Below are positions 36,049 to 48,274 of a stretch of DNA of 64,000 nt, one piece after another. A program made the translations under genes and the position numbers. A model generated the notes under the pieces. The model saw only the letters and a program-made list of their open reading frames with translations, had not been told where the DNA came from and did no database searches. Position 1 is the stretch's first letter. The number at the start of each line of letters is the position of its first letter. The DNA is from Tetragonia tetragonoides (Eukaryota > Streptophyta > Magnoliopsida > Caryophyllales > Aizoaceae), in NCBI GenBank assembly GCA_038025085.1, contig CM076147.1:37610766-37674765 (forward strand), given 5' to 3'.

Positions 36049-39000
36049 TCAACAGCATCGTTTGGGGATGCAAAGGTGGCCGGTCATATGCCAACTTTCG
36101 CCTCCATCACCATGAATATAAGGGCATGCTGGAGTATATGGTTGGTCTAAGATTTGGTTCCAAGCTGCATCAGGGTCTTGAGTTGAGAACATAGTCCAGG
36201 AAGCCGTCGAATTCTCGAATCTACTATGTGTGATGCGACTGTACTTCTTTATGTCCTTGTTCTTATTTATGTCATCTGGGTCGATATCGATAACAAAGAT
36301 ATCTCCATATGGTCTAACAGAGTGTAGAAACAAAGGCATAGAGATGGGATCTGCAGAAACTCCAGCAAGATCTGCAACCACAACAATGCTCTTCCCATCT
36401 GGGCTAAAGAAAGGGTGGTTCACATGCCCTGCAAGATCATTTCCACTTCCGACCACCCTTACCACAACCGTTGGATCGCTCACCTTCACTAGAAACACGG
36501 CATAGAATCCTGCATCAAGGCCGTTGTCAAGTTCTGGTGCCCCTGCAGGCTTGTGACGGGTTGATGAGAATACAATCCAATCTCCCCTTGGTGACCACTG
36601 GCAATGTGTGTCAACCCAATCCCCGTTAGTTAGCCTTGTTATTGTGCCTTCTCCGAATTCTCCGAATTCTGCATCCTCCATTATGTACAGATTCTTGTAT
36701 TTCTTATCTCCTCCATCTTTTGTAGATCGATAAACCAGTTTCGTCCCTGTATGTTTCAACCATCCACACAGTTTATATATAAACACCTAGATTGATATCA
36801 TCGTTCAAATTACCAAGTACCAACTCTTCCCAAATTACTGTATTACTCAGATTACCTTCTGGATTGCTAGACGCGAAGGCATTGTTGTTACCGTCTGTAA
36901 GCTGTTGGGCTTGTTGTGGGGTGGTAGAGACATCCGGAATGGCATAGATGTCCACATCTTCCATTGCGTGGAAAGAAGGCCCCATGCAGACATACAGTAT
37001 ATCCTTTTCTGGGTTTTGGTTCCAAACTGGAGAGAAGACATTGTCTGGCCCTTCCGTCTGCATACAATACACCCATTTTATACAAAATCGATTCTCATGA
37101 TCTACTCTATTACACTGCATTATTATTGATAAATTCATGACATATACAGTATACTACCTCGTAGACAACTCGCAGGCCTTTGCTATCGGCCAACCACACT
37201 GATTTGAACTCATTGTCGACAAATGCTAGCTGCGTACCATCTTTGGAAAATGTTGGAAACACTCCTGACACCCTAAATAGTCCTACATCTGGATTTGGAG
37301 AAAGGAGTTTGAGGGACTGTCTTGGGATATCGTCGTCACTCTGTACAGATCAATTGTAATCATCATATACTTTATTTAGCAAGCTAGGATATATAGCTAA
37401 GAAAGGGATGCGAGTAATTTTCATGACGGTACCTCTCTGGAAACATATATTGGAAACTAGTTATATCTCAAAGAGGTATGGTTGGTTCGCATACCTTGAA
37501 GTTTTCACTTTTGCAACGATGGTAACCAATGCGCTTCCCACCATCGTTGTCCACAATCACAAAGGGGTTGTAATGGTCCGCCTTAGGCCTAGTCTTTTGT
37601 GTGATCTGTATGGGTTGTTTTTCTGTAGTTGAATCAAAGATCTCAATGTGTCTGTACTGTGGTTCGACACGAATGTCTGAGAACTTTGATTTTTGGCGAA
37701 TAGTTGCCACTGCAACGGTGGTTGCATCAATGGCAGCTGGAGTTACCGCATCAATGCCCTCCGGTGTCACACGAGGGGTGTTTGTTGCTCTCCCCTTGCT
37801 AACGTCAGCTCGAAAAACACCCCAATTATCCTTGACCTTGCGGTGGAAGAATAGGACACCATCACTTCCCCATGTTGGCCAACCACCATTCCTGACGACC
37901 AACTTGCGCTGGAAGGGCTTGTCAACATTCATCACAAAAATGTCAGTTTGCAGATCTTCAATCTCGCCATCCCAACCATCCTTTAATGCAAATGAAGCCA
38001 ATGCTATCTTCTTTCCAGACGGTGACACTGAGGGGCTTAAATCAGCTTCACCTGTTGAAGCAGAATTATTAGGGGGAAAATTAATCGGGGTTCATGGCTT
38101 GATTTCTTCAATCTTGTCATAGAGTACTAAGACTTGAAACCATAGTCACGTGTATCCGGTGTACTAAATAATTATCATGAATCCAATCAAATTGTTAACC
38201 CTCGTAATTGCATCATAAGACTAGTTAAATCTCCTCCCGACTTCTAAAAAGGGTATATGCAGCTGGACAGACAAAGGAAACAACAAAAATACAAATACAC
38301 AAAGGCATATCATCTCCAATAGTTAATTATGGGTGTTTCATATGGGTGTAAGGATTTTCCTTATGGTGTTGTCGCCTTTATACGATTTTCCGAACCATTT
38401 GTGTGGGACGGAGGGAGTATATCAATTCTCATGTACCCGTACTATAGTGAGTCAAAGTACAATAGCACTTAGCATCTAAACTCATATCAATCCATGGCAA
38501 CATAGGAGTTAATCGAACCAGGCCCTGTTCTGGGAGTGCATTGGCTACATGATTGATCTAATTTCAGGTCTAAATTTTTGACAGGTTTACGACCAAATTG
38601 CTCAACCACACAGGGCCTTGATATTTTGGTGGCTCAAAATGGCCAAAATTTACTTGACTTGTCAGATGAGACGAATAGTGGGCTATTCTTTTCATTCTAG
38701 CAAACAATGGGCTATAGCCTACAGTAACATTTTTTTTCCCCCCCAAATCAGTTACAGTTGCAACTGACTTGTCAAATTCACCCTAATCGGAAACTCTACC
38801 GGAAACCAACACGTTTTGGTGGAGTCCTAACACAATCTTCTAACGAAAATATTAACCCAAATAGCTAAAAAATGGATAACTCAATCCGAAATGATCCGAA
38901 GATTTGAACAATTAACCTCTATTCTGAAAAGGTGAAGATATAACCATTGAGACAATGCCTATTTGGTTAGTCAATTTGTTTAATAGATCTACTTGCAACC

Positions 39001-39786
39001 GCCTACTTGGTTAGTCAATCTATCTAATAGGTCTACTTGCAACCACTTGGATAACTTTTAGTACTAGTTAAAATTTTTAAAAAAATAAACTACATTACAC
39101 TTTTTAGTACTTTTTTTTTGTTCATATTTAATACTAACAAAAACTCATTTGAGACGGTCTCAATGTGAGGCGGCTCAAACAAGCATGACGTTGTAGCAAC
39201 ATTAGCAACAAAATTAAAATGAAAAAAATTTTTAGTAGCGATTGCAAAAACAGATCAAGGAGGTAAACAAACCTTTAGGGGTGAGGCGTTCGGTTTTGCC
39301 GGTCTTAAGATTGGTTTTATAAACAGCAGTCCAAGGCTGTCGGCGAACATCAGCAGGTTCCTTAGTAGATACATAAACAAGATAATCACCAGCAACACAA
39401 CCACTATCTTCCATTCGAACCCCATCAAACGTTCCATAAACATCACCAAAATTGTACACTTTCACCGTTTGGTTGTCCTTGAAGCGTAGAGCAATGTGGA
39501 GTGTTTCAAGGTTCTTGGTCCTTTCGGACACGAATACCGTGCCCGAAACACGACCCGAATCGATATCAGCCTCGGTCGCTCCCGAGGCCGATAACTTGGG
39601 TCGTTTGAGAATGGTTTTAAGAGCTGCTGGTGGAATGACTTGGGCGTCGTAGTTGTATGATGCGCCATCAGTTATGCAAAGCTCGTCTTTCTTTGATGTT
39701 GGTGGGATTGGACATGAGTATATGTCTAAGGGTACTGGTGGTCTGTAGGTTGCAAAGAAGGCAATGCTACCTCTTTTCTCTTCCAT
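36049..39786 (-). CDS. DPP6 N-terminal/TolB-like beta-propeller protein (At1g21680-like)
   Basis: Five exons: 39786-39273, 38051-37495, 37340-37158, 37057-36856 and 36746-36049. They total 2154 bases and 717 residues, phases closing. The start at 39786 (MEEKRGSIAFFATYRPP) is preferred over an in-frame upstream Met at 39903 because family members begin about here. Repeated WD40-like propeller blades are visible: SPSGKKIALASFALKDGWDG, GGWPTWGSDGVLFF, FSPDGKSIVVVADLAG and WSPRGDWIVFSSTRHK. No serine-hydrolase domain or catalytic GxSxG follows, so this is a stand-alone propeller of unknown biochemical role. There is no clear signal peptide at the chosen start. The C-terminus ends in a basic, Cys-rich IPKRCC. 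Intron 1 (38052-39272) contains a Stowaway-like end near 38403-38420 and a tRNA-like SINE patch near 38885-38960. A 172-base piece of exon 5 is duplicated at 51287-51458. Confidence 0.92.
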
Positions 39787-40173
39787 TTCGATATGTGAGT
39801 TGTGATCTCTTTTCTCTCTGTGATTGTTAGGAAAATTACAGATGAGTGTGTAAGGGGTGAGTACATTATACATATAGGAGAGGGAGAATTCGAATTTAAC
39901 CATTAGGACAAAACATTCTTAATTATAGTTATTTACTGATTATAAAAACAATAGTCGTTTTACAAAACTACTAAGAGAGTAGAATTTTAGTTGAATATTG
40001 GCTTTCAGTGTCCTTCACTTGCCATGGTAACTTTTGATGAACTATGATTACTTTTCAATAAAATAAGGAGATTGTACTATCTCTCACAATTCATTAAATA
40101 ATGTCAGCAAATGGTCCAAGTACATTAGGATCTCACTTGTATGTTTAGAGTATATGGGTACAACTACATGTAC
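39787..40173 (-). promoter_or_regulatory. Upstream region of the propeller gene
   Basis: AT-rich 5' flank ending at the edge of the 1.31-kb tandem duplication. No specific motif was assigned. Confidence 0.3.
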
Positions 40174-41487
40174 CCATTACCCATTAGCTTGATTGAATCT
40201 ATTTTGTTAGTTTCAAGAAATACTAAGAATTGAACCCTAACCTTAAAGTTATCATACTAATAATTTAATTAGTTGTGCTACCGATTTAATTTATTAATCT
40301 TACATACACAAACAACAATAAAACTCATTGTCAATAAAGACAAAAAGTCACAATTCTTTGGCTTAAATTACGACTAAAGGGAATTAACTCATAAGTTGTA
40401 CTATGTAAATTTTTCATATTTATTGTCAAGTTACAGATTATCATTGTGCGTTGCGTCAAAGATCTACTGCAGATAGTGTATTTCTGATTGACATGGGTAA
40501 TACTGCATAAATTTGACATCTTCCCTACACCGACTAAGCAATAACCGCTTTGGAGGGGTTGAGGGTTTACGAAGTGGAATTTGTAACCAAAGTCTAAGAG
40601 ACAAAAAAACTTGGAACCTGATGCATTGCACGGGTGCTTTACTAATGAACCTTAAATCCCAAATTTTACAATTGGATATGTTGGGATTTTTGACCCACAC
40701 AATAAATATCTGTAGTTAGGTCCCAAAACGATCAATATACCCCTTATTTTTTATTATTAGGGAGATATTTTGATTGAATTTGGGTAAAGATCCTAACAGG
40801 ATGCGTATAGAAGCTCTAGCAACTAACTTCGAGTCTGTCACCATTGCTCCCTCGTGTTTCACCATTTGGTCCCTCGTGTTTCACAAGAAGCTAGTTTTGA
40901 ATTATTGCTACCCATCAAAAAAACTTTTCATTATTGGGTAATCATTGATTACCGCTTGTCATCCTAGCATACATATTGATGACATTCACATGCTCACTTT
41001 CCATAAGCCGATAGTGATTGTCATACATTGAGTGTATGATACATCAATTTTTATGTTAAAGGGATTAAAATAGAAACCAAAGGCTCTTGAAAAACACGGG
41101 AGTAATTTGGTAATATTGATAAATAAGAAATGAGAGAGATAGACACATCAAAATGAATGTATCATATACTCAATATAGGACACTCATTTTCCTTTTCACA
41201 AGTCCAACAAGATTTGGAGAAAATCTGTAGTAATTCCTTAAGACTTTTGATCATTATTCTCGTGTTTCACAAAATGCTAGTAATACCGCCCAAGTATTGA
41301 ATTATAGCTAGGTGAAGTATTGATGATGATTGATGACCACTTAAACACGTGTCACTCTATCACTTGCTATAAGTCCAACAACATCTCCATCAAAACCTCT
41401 GGCAACTGTAAACTGTAGTGACCAGTTTGGCATCAATAATATGAATCAACGTTAACGATGATCAGCCCCTCTCTTGGCTGTATGGGT
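40174..41487. repeat. 1.31-kb tandem duplication, copy 1
   Basis: This unit and the next (41488-42800) are direct, head-to-tail copies offset by 1313-1314 bases and differing by scattered substitutions and one- or two-base indels. The copies begin CCATTACCCATTAGCTTG and end GGCTGTATGGGT. Short ORFs are identical between copies (for example MSNLCSITHVNQKYT... on minus) but show no protein family, so I treat the unit as non-coding. A SINE-like sequence lies near its left end. Confidence 0.9.
40190..40290 (-). mobile_element. tRNA-derived SINE-like sequence inside the duplicated unit
   Basis: On the minus strand GTAGCACAACTAATTAAA (box A-like) is followed about 35 bases later by GGTTAGGGTTCAATTC (box B-like), then an A-rich stretch. 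The same sequence is present in copy 2 near 41504-41604, so it pre-dates the duplication. Ends and target duplication were not resolved. Confidence 0.45.
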
Positions 41488-42800
41488 CCATTACCCATTA
41501 GCTTGATTGAATCTATTTTGTTAGTTTCAAGAAATACTAAGAATTGAACCCTAACCTTAAAGTTATCATACTAATAATTTAATTAGTTGTGCTACCATTT
41601 AATTTATTAATCTTACATACACAAACAACAATTAAACTCATTGTCAATAAAGACAAAAAGTCACAATTCTTTGGCTTAAATTACGACTAAAGGGAATTAA
41701 CTCATAAGTTGTACTATGTAAATTTTTCATATTTATTGTCAAGTTACAGATTATCATTGTGCGTTGCGTCAAAGATCTACTGCATATAGTGTATTTCTGA
41801 TTGACATGGGTAATACTGCATAAATTTGACATCTTCCCTACACCGACTAAGCAATAACCGCTTTGGAGGGATTGAGGGTTTACAAAGTGGAATTTGTAAC
41901 CAAAGTCTAAGAGACAAAAAAACTTGGAACCTGATGCATTGCACGGGTGCTTTACTAATGAACCTTAAATCTCAAATTTTACAATTGGATATGTTGGGAT
42001 TTTTGACTCACACAACAAATATCTCTAGTTAGGTCCCAAAACGATCTATATACCCCTTATTTTTTATTATTAGGGAGATATTTTGATTGAATTTGGGTAA
42101 AAATCCTAACAGGATGCGTATAGAAGCTTTAGCAACTAAACTCCGAGTCTGTCACCATTGCTCCCTCGTGTTTCACCATTTGCTCCCTCGTGTTTCACAA
42201 GAAGCTAGTTTTGAATTATTGCTACCCATCAAAAAATCTTTTCATTCTTGGGTAATCATTGATTACAGCTTGTCATCCTAGCATACATATTGATGACATT
42301 CACATGCTCACTTTTCATAAGCCGATAGTGATTGTCATACATTAAGTGTATGATGCATCAATTTTTATGTTAAAGGGATTAAAATGGGAACCATAGGCTC
42401 TTGGAAAACACGAGAATAATTTAGTAATATTGATAAATAAAAAATGAGAGAGATAGACACATCAAAATGAATGTATCATATACTCAATATATGACACTCA
42501 TTTTCCTTTCCACAAGTCCAACAAGATTTGGAGAAAATCAGTAGTAATTCCTTAGACTTTTGATCATTTTTCTCGTGTTTCACAAAATGCTAATAATACC
42601 GCCCAAGTATTGAATTATTGCTAGGTGAAGTAATGATGATGATTGATGACCACTTAAACACGTGTCACTCTATCACTTGCTATAAGTCCAACAACAGCTC
42701 CATCAACACCTCTGGCAACTGTAAACTATAGTGACTAGTTTGGCATCAATAATATGAATCAACGTTAACGATGATCAGCCCCTCTCTTGGCTGTATGGGT
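41488..42800. repeat. 1.31-kb tandem duplication, copy 2
   Basis: Second head-to-tail copy of the unit at 40174-41487. It ends at GGCTGTATGGGT, after which the sequence becomes unique. Base differences are spread evenly, so the event is recent but not brand new. Confidence 0.9.
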
Positions 42801-43283
42801 GGCGGTAGCCACACAGAACCACCCCACCCAGGTACATGACGAACAATAATCCAGGATCCAATAACGTGTTGCATAGGATAGGATAGGAATTAGGATATAT
42901 AGTGCTTTTTGCCCCCAAATACACGTCAAAACAAGCATAAAACGTGTATGAGCTAGGCCCGCCACAACGTGTGAGGCGGCTTAAACAAGAATATAACGCC
43001 ATGCTAATTTCATATTGGCTATAGATCAGGTGACGTCATATTGAGACAATCTCATAAGAGATCCATTGTAAAACTTATTAATAAATTACTGGACAAAAGT
43101 TTATATAGGTTTGAACCCAAAATCAATTGGTAATATATGGGATAATTACTCTCGTTATAAACACCTTAAGACTTTTTTATTTCATCAACGTGAAATTTTT
43201 TACTGGACAATTAGATGAAGTAACTCACTAACTTATATGCTAATCTCGTTTCTCCAATTTTCCGGATATAAAACACTCATTAC
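42801..43283. other. Intergenic, no gene recognised
   Basis: Contains a relative of the GAGGCGGCT(C/T)AAACAAG foldback family at about 42970-43065, but no coding or RNA gene. Confidence 0.45.
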
Positions 43284-43505
43284 AATTTACAATTCAAACA
43301 AGTTTATACAGTAATAGAATTATATTAGAAAAAAAACCAAAAACAAATATTCAGCAATTAAAGGCCATCAGTCAACCATAATAGGTGTATTCTTTCAATT
43401 TACAAATCAAACAAGTTTATACAGTAATAAATTATATTAGCAAAAAACCAAAAACAAATATTCAGCAATTAAAGGCCATCAGTCAACCATAGTAGGTGTA
43501 TTCTT
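43284..43505. repeat. ~113-bp tandem duplication
   Basis: Two head-to-tail copies (43284-43396 and 43397-43505) share AATTTACAA(A)TTCAAACAAG through CAACCATARTAGGTGTATTCTTT with a few small indels. Confidence 0.85.
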
Positions 43506-44509
43506 TAAATGAGTATGGAAGAAACTTATTTTTTGGCTTCCCAAGGAGTTCAATCTAGATAAGCACACGTGATCCGTCTCCATTCAAATCTCTGCCCCGC
43601 TGCCACTCCATCCTTTTCGTACTCTGTAATCCGCCAGTTCCGAAGCTGATAATTTTTTTTATTTATTTTTTTAAAATTTGGGTGCTGAAATTTGTGAAAG
43701 ATAATATGATGATATATAATACATACTGTCATGAGAACTTGGTAAATGTTGCACATGTGATGTGAGCTTATTATTCATTCTGATAGAGAATGCTTAGTTT
43801 ACTCACTGGATAGTTTACTCGTTTACCTCAGTGATGTGAACCAGAAAAATAAGTATGTATATTGCAACTCAAATAAAATATTTTCAACTTAAAAAATAAA
43901 ATATCAAAACCCGACCAATGACTAGTTCACACATCATCCGGGTAAACTATTCGATGGGTAAACTAAGAGCATCCTCATTGAAGAGGTTATTACGATATGT
44001 TTTTGTCATGCCACATCATCACTCCAAACACCTCTTCTCTAATAACCTCTCCTTCCCATTGAATATTTTTTGTAAGGAGCTCTTTACTATGACAAGTTGA
44101 CAATCACTCCAAAAATCTCTCCTCTTAAACCTTTTATTTTTTCTTTTCTTTTATCACATGAACCAGTTCATTGCAGAAAGAGCAGTTGCTTCGTTTTTGC
44201 CAATAACCTTGCCTCTCATCAAAGGTTAGAGATTTTTTCTCTACAAAAACCTCTCACAATAACATTTGATGGGAATGCTCTAATATTTCTCCCATTCTCA
44301 TAATCTTTTTAATTTGGGTGTTGAATTTTCTAAAAGATCTTAGGAGTAGAGCTAACTAGTAGTACATAACTATTAAAAAAAGACTTGAGTAGTTCATAAT
44401 AGTACTATGTAGTCTGTATCTCATTAATTAAACACTATTGGCCTTAAAGTCAATTCTCAACTAATAAAGTCGGGATCTTGAGAGAAATCTGTAAGGAATC
44501 CATAAATGC
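43506..44509. other. Intergenic, no gene recognised
   Basis: AT-rich spacer with short, featureless ORFs. No repeat structure beyond simple A/T tracts was recognised. Confidence 0.45.
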
Positions 44510-44759
44510 TAAGAGCTGGTAAAAACTGACTCCATTCGAGCTCGACCCGCCACAGACCCGATCGAAATCCGACCCGAAAAGATTCAAATCCGAAATGATC
44601 CGACCCGTTATGACCCGAGACGCGAAATAACCCGACCTGTACCCGAAAGTTGTGAGACAATATTTGTCAAACTCATTGGGTAACCCGAAACCGAACCCCT
44701 ATTTGACCCGACCCGTTTTTAACCCGACCTGACCGACCCATTTGCCAGGTCACCCTCTA
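44510..44759. mobile_element. Short hAT-like MITE with GACCCG repeats
   Basis: It starts TAAGAGCTGGTAAAAAC and ends TTTGCCAGGTCACCCTCTA, which are partly complementary. The interior is dominated by GACCCGA/CCCGACC repeats. It is a reverse-orientation relative of the element at 17790-17998. No clean target duplication was found. Confidence 0.45.
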
Positions 44760-45349
44760 CTCAAACAAGATCTTAAGAGAATTCCGGCCAGAACAAGGTC
44801 ACGAATGCGGGAAATTAGAGGATTCTAATACTCGTACCATTTTAAATGCGCATTTATTATTAAGAAGTGTCCTCAAAAATTTCAAAAAAAAAAGAACCAA
44901 AAGTCTTAAAATTAAAAATAATAGAATGACTAAAATACTCTAATTAGGAGTTAAAAAACCAATGGTAAAATTGGAAAACTGGCAATCAATGTAGCAACCG
45001 ATCGAATATGGATTAAGAGATATTCCCCTGATTAGTGACTTACTGGTTAGGAGCATCGTCCATTTTAAATAATGTTATGCTTGATTATAAAGGTGATATT
45101 ATCTTAATGCGACCTCATTTGTACAATGCCACATTGATTTTTTTGAGTCAACGAATGATAAATAAATTTTGAATTTAACATTACATCACGCTAGGTCTTG
45201 TGTTCACACTTGCCGACAAAGATCTTATGTTCATATTTACGTGAATAATTTCAATAGCACATGGGGTTGAGCTTGTGCTTTCAGTGGTGCTCCTTAAGGA
45301 TATCCGGAGAGTTATAGTACTATTTATTTACCATGATTATAATTAAAGA
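44760..45349. other. Intergenic, no gene recognised
   Basis: AT-rich sequence with no supportable feature. Confidence 0.4.
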
Positions 45350-45480
45350 TGTGTGATTGAGTGGTAGGGACTCATTCATTCTTAATCGAAATTGAGGGTT
45401 CGAATTTCTGTTCTTAAATCTTTAACCAATAATATGATAGATTAAATATATTAATAAATGACATAATTATGTTCTTAAAG
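45350..45480 (+). mobile_element. tRNA-derived SINE-like sequence
   Basis: TGATTGAGTGGTAGGGACTC (box A-like, about 45354) is followed by GAGGGTTCGAATTTC (box B-like, about 45394) at tRNA-like spacing, then AT-rich text. The exact 3' end and target duplication were not resolved. Confidence 0.5.
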
Positions 45481-45494
45481 TTTGTATTACTAAT

Positions 45495-45762
45495 GCTCTG
45501 TTTGATATTTTACTTAAATTCAGTTTAGTTCTGTTCAATTCAGTTTAGTTCATGTGTAACTTTATCACTCATATAACTTTTTATTCCGAAATAATTTCAT
45601 GATGATAATTATGTCATCGGAAAGATCTCAAAGCATGCTTTCAATGAGTCCAATATTGACTATATTTTTGGATAAATTTTAAATAGTTAACGGTCAAGTT
45701 TAAAAAATCAAATTATTTCAGTTCAGTTCAAATCAGTTTTATACAGGTGAATCAAACGGAGC
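45495..45762. mobile_element. Intact MITE (GCTCTGTTTGAT ends), paralogue of the CACTA host site
   Basis: The termini GCTCTGTTTGAT and ATCAAACGGAGC are inverted repeats around a ~268-base non-coding body rich in AATTCAGTTTAGTT. A second copy at 51998-52198 plus 56652-56742 is split by a CACTA element. This copy is uninterrupted across the equivalent position (ATAGTTAACGGTCAAG) and serves as the empty-site reference. Confidence 0.75.
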
Positions 45763-46130
45763 CTAAGTATTATTTAATATTCTAAATTAATCAACGTGTT
45801 GGGTCAGATTATGGACAACTTTGATCAAAACAGGATAGGTGAAACACTAAGAGAATGCCTGCTCATTGCTTAAATGGCTCCAATCGATATTTAAAATCTC
45901 CATTAAAAACTTACGTAGAGTTTTGATGATATTGACATTCACCTGATAAAATGAAAAGGAAAAAGTAAATAATAAAAAACCTGTGTAAAAAGAAAATAGA
46001 AAACTCACGGCTCAAATATTTGCTCTTTACAGGTATATAAATATTGAGGTACTGCAATGGCTGAAATGCAAGTTCGGAAAACGCGTTAACAATTCGATCA
46101 ATAGTGCCTTAGTTTTTCTTGGCAAACATC
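45763..46130. promoter_or_regulatory. 5' flank of the VWA-domain gene
   Basis: AT-rich upstream region. A TATA-like TATATAAATA at about 46034-46043 lies roughly 95 bases before the start codon and is a plausible core promoter. Confidence 0.4.
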
Positions 46131-48274
46131 ATGACATTCAACGATGATGAGCCAATTGTTGCAGCCCAAGAAAACTCAGGTACATCAGAAATTTTTGCTT
46201 TTATTAATTGAATTTTCCATTGAAACAGAGTAAATGCATTTCACTAATTTATTCATTTAGAGCACAAATCTATTCTATGAACCTTATAATGGTTAATGCC
46301 TAGCCATACCTTATTAATTTGCTCATTCATGTTGCTTTGGTACCGAGTTGTAATGCTTAAAATCATCTGTGGTTTTCTATACGAGAAACCCGTAACCATT
46401 ACTACTAGAGTGGATAATTGAAAATCATCTCTATAGCAGCAAAAATTGAAACGTTTTGTTGAATTATTGATTGATTTTGAGACGACGTGCACATTTTCAG
46501 GGTCAAAACCCCAAGAATTCGAGGTGGGAAAAGTGAAAGGGTCAGTCATTTGCAAGAAAGAGGCACCATTAGAGGAAACCAACTTCAAGGCATTGGTCCA
46601 ATTTACAGGAGGAAAATCAAGCAATGACAGACCAGGAGTGGATATTGTGACTGTCCTCGATGTTAGTGGGAGCATGAAAGATGATGATAAGTTGGAGAAA
46701 CTGAAGATTGCCATGCAATTTTTGATCAGAAAACTTAGCCCAATTGATCGTTTATCAGTTGTCAGTTTCGAAAACAAGTCTAAGAGGTTATGTCCATTGC
46801 GCCAGATAACTAAAGACTCTCAACCAGAACTTGAAAATTTGGTTAAGGGTTTAGTTGCTAAAGGAGGTACTAACATTACTGCTGGCCTTCAAACCGCTTT
46901 GCAAGTGCTCAATGACCGTAAACTCTCTGAAGGCCGTGTGGTCGCCATCATGCTTATGTCTGATGGTGAGCAGAATGATGGTGGAGATGCTGCTAAGGTT
47001 CCTGTTGGCAATGTGCCGGTCTATACTTTTGGTTTTGGCAAAGCCTATGACCCCGTGGTAAGTTCATTGTGAAATTCCGTCAATACTAATGAGGTCTTGG
47101 CCTAGTGATAAAATTTTCAAATTTGGAGTACTAGTATCTAATAATACTACTCGATTTCTGCTGCTTGATAGGTGCTCAATGGCATTGCAAATAATAGTAA
47201 TGGAGGAACATTTGCAATCGCAGATGTGGATAATTTGAGCCTTGCATTTTCCCAATGTTTGGGCGGACTTCTCACGGTTGTTGTTCAGGACTTGAAGGTG
47301 ACAGTCACACCATTGAACAAGTCCAACGACAAAGATAATGTGACGAAAATTGAGAAGGTGTCTGCAGGAAACTATCCTGTATCCCAGCCGGATGATACCG
47401 GCTCTATAACTGTTTCCTTTGGTGATCTTTATGCTAAAGAGATAAGAAAGCTCCTAGTGAACCTTCTTCTCCCTCCTGTTGAAAAACGGGTGGTCTCGAG
47501 AATTCTCCAAGTCAGTTACACCTACAGGTATATACTGTTGGTACCAATTCAATTATACTCAAAACAATGTCAATTTGTGGTTATTAATAATAGCAGTTCT
47601 TAGTGTATGTTTTGTGCCTCTCATTAATGTGCTTCTTCATCATGTCTTGATATGTATGGATACTATCCAGCAACCAGGGGAAATTGGTTACTAACCCGCG
47701 AAGAGTGGTTCAAGTAACGCGCACTGGAAACTCCACGGAGCAAGAGCCAGAGGAGGTGATTACAGAGGAAAAGAGACTCGAAACTACAAAGATGATGAAA
47801 CAAGCTAGGATGTTAGCAGACGACAACAAGCTTGACGATGCTAAAGAGAAGCTCATTGACGCGCACTCAATGCTGGATGATGTTGAGGTTGAGGAGCCTA
47901 ACGACACGCTTGAGATGCTGAAATCGGAAGTTCAACAGCTCAAGAGGTTCATGAAGTCACCAGAAATGTACAAGACTCAAGGGCGTCCCTTTGCACTTGC
48001 TTCCGAAACATCCCATGATCGCCAACGTTTTGCTGCCCGTGGTGACGTTGACACAATACGTTTGTTTGCAACGCCTCGTATGGATGAGTACCTTGAGCAG
48101 GCTAAGGCGTTCGAGGAGGATCCTAGCAAGCCTGTTCCAACAGCTGATGATGATGTCAAGAAGGAACTTGCTGCTGATCCTCTAGCTAATGTTGCTGGGC
48201 CTCTTAGCTACTATCTTGAGACCGCGATTCAAGCACTCCAATCCATCCAAGAGATACTCAATGCAAGCTCTTGA
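46131..48274 (+). CDS. VWA-domain protein related to WAV3/EDA40 E3 ligases but lacking the RING finger
   Basis: Four exons: 46131-46179, 46501-47057, 47172-47527 and 47671-48274. They total 1566 bases and 521 residues, phases closing. The N-terminus MTFNDDEPIV matches the short acidic motif that precedes the VWA domain in WAV3-like RING ubiquitin ligases. Here translation starts at that motif and no C3HC4 finger is present. The VWA domain has a full MIDAS metal site: DVSGSM (Asp70, Ser72, Ser74), the Thr of GGTNIT, and Asp in MSDGEQ. The C-terminal ~190 residues are a helical, acidic segment (VITEEKRLETTKMMKQARML). Metal-dependent protein binding is expected; without RING it should not be a ligase by itself. 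The role is unknown. The exon 2 and 3 joint gives DPV|VLNG. Confidence 0.9.

Noticed and set aside
38403..38420. Complete Stowaway MITE in propeller intron 1
   Set aside because: One Stowaway-like terminus (GGGACGGAGGGAGTA) is visible, but no matching opposite end was found nearby.
40331..40519. Identical small ORFs in both 1.31-kb repeats as a duplicated small gene
   Set aside because: Identity follows from the recent duplication itself. The peptides show no family, signal or codon evidence.
46253..46777. 174-codon minus-strand ORF opposite the VWA gene
   Set aside because: It overlaps VWA exon 2 in antisense, crosses its intron boundary and has no recognisable features.
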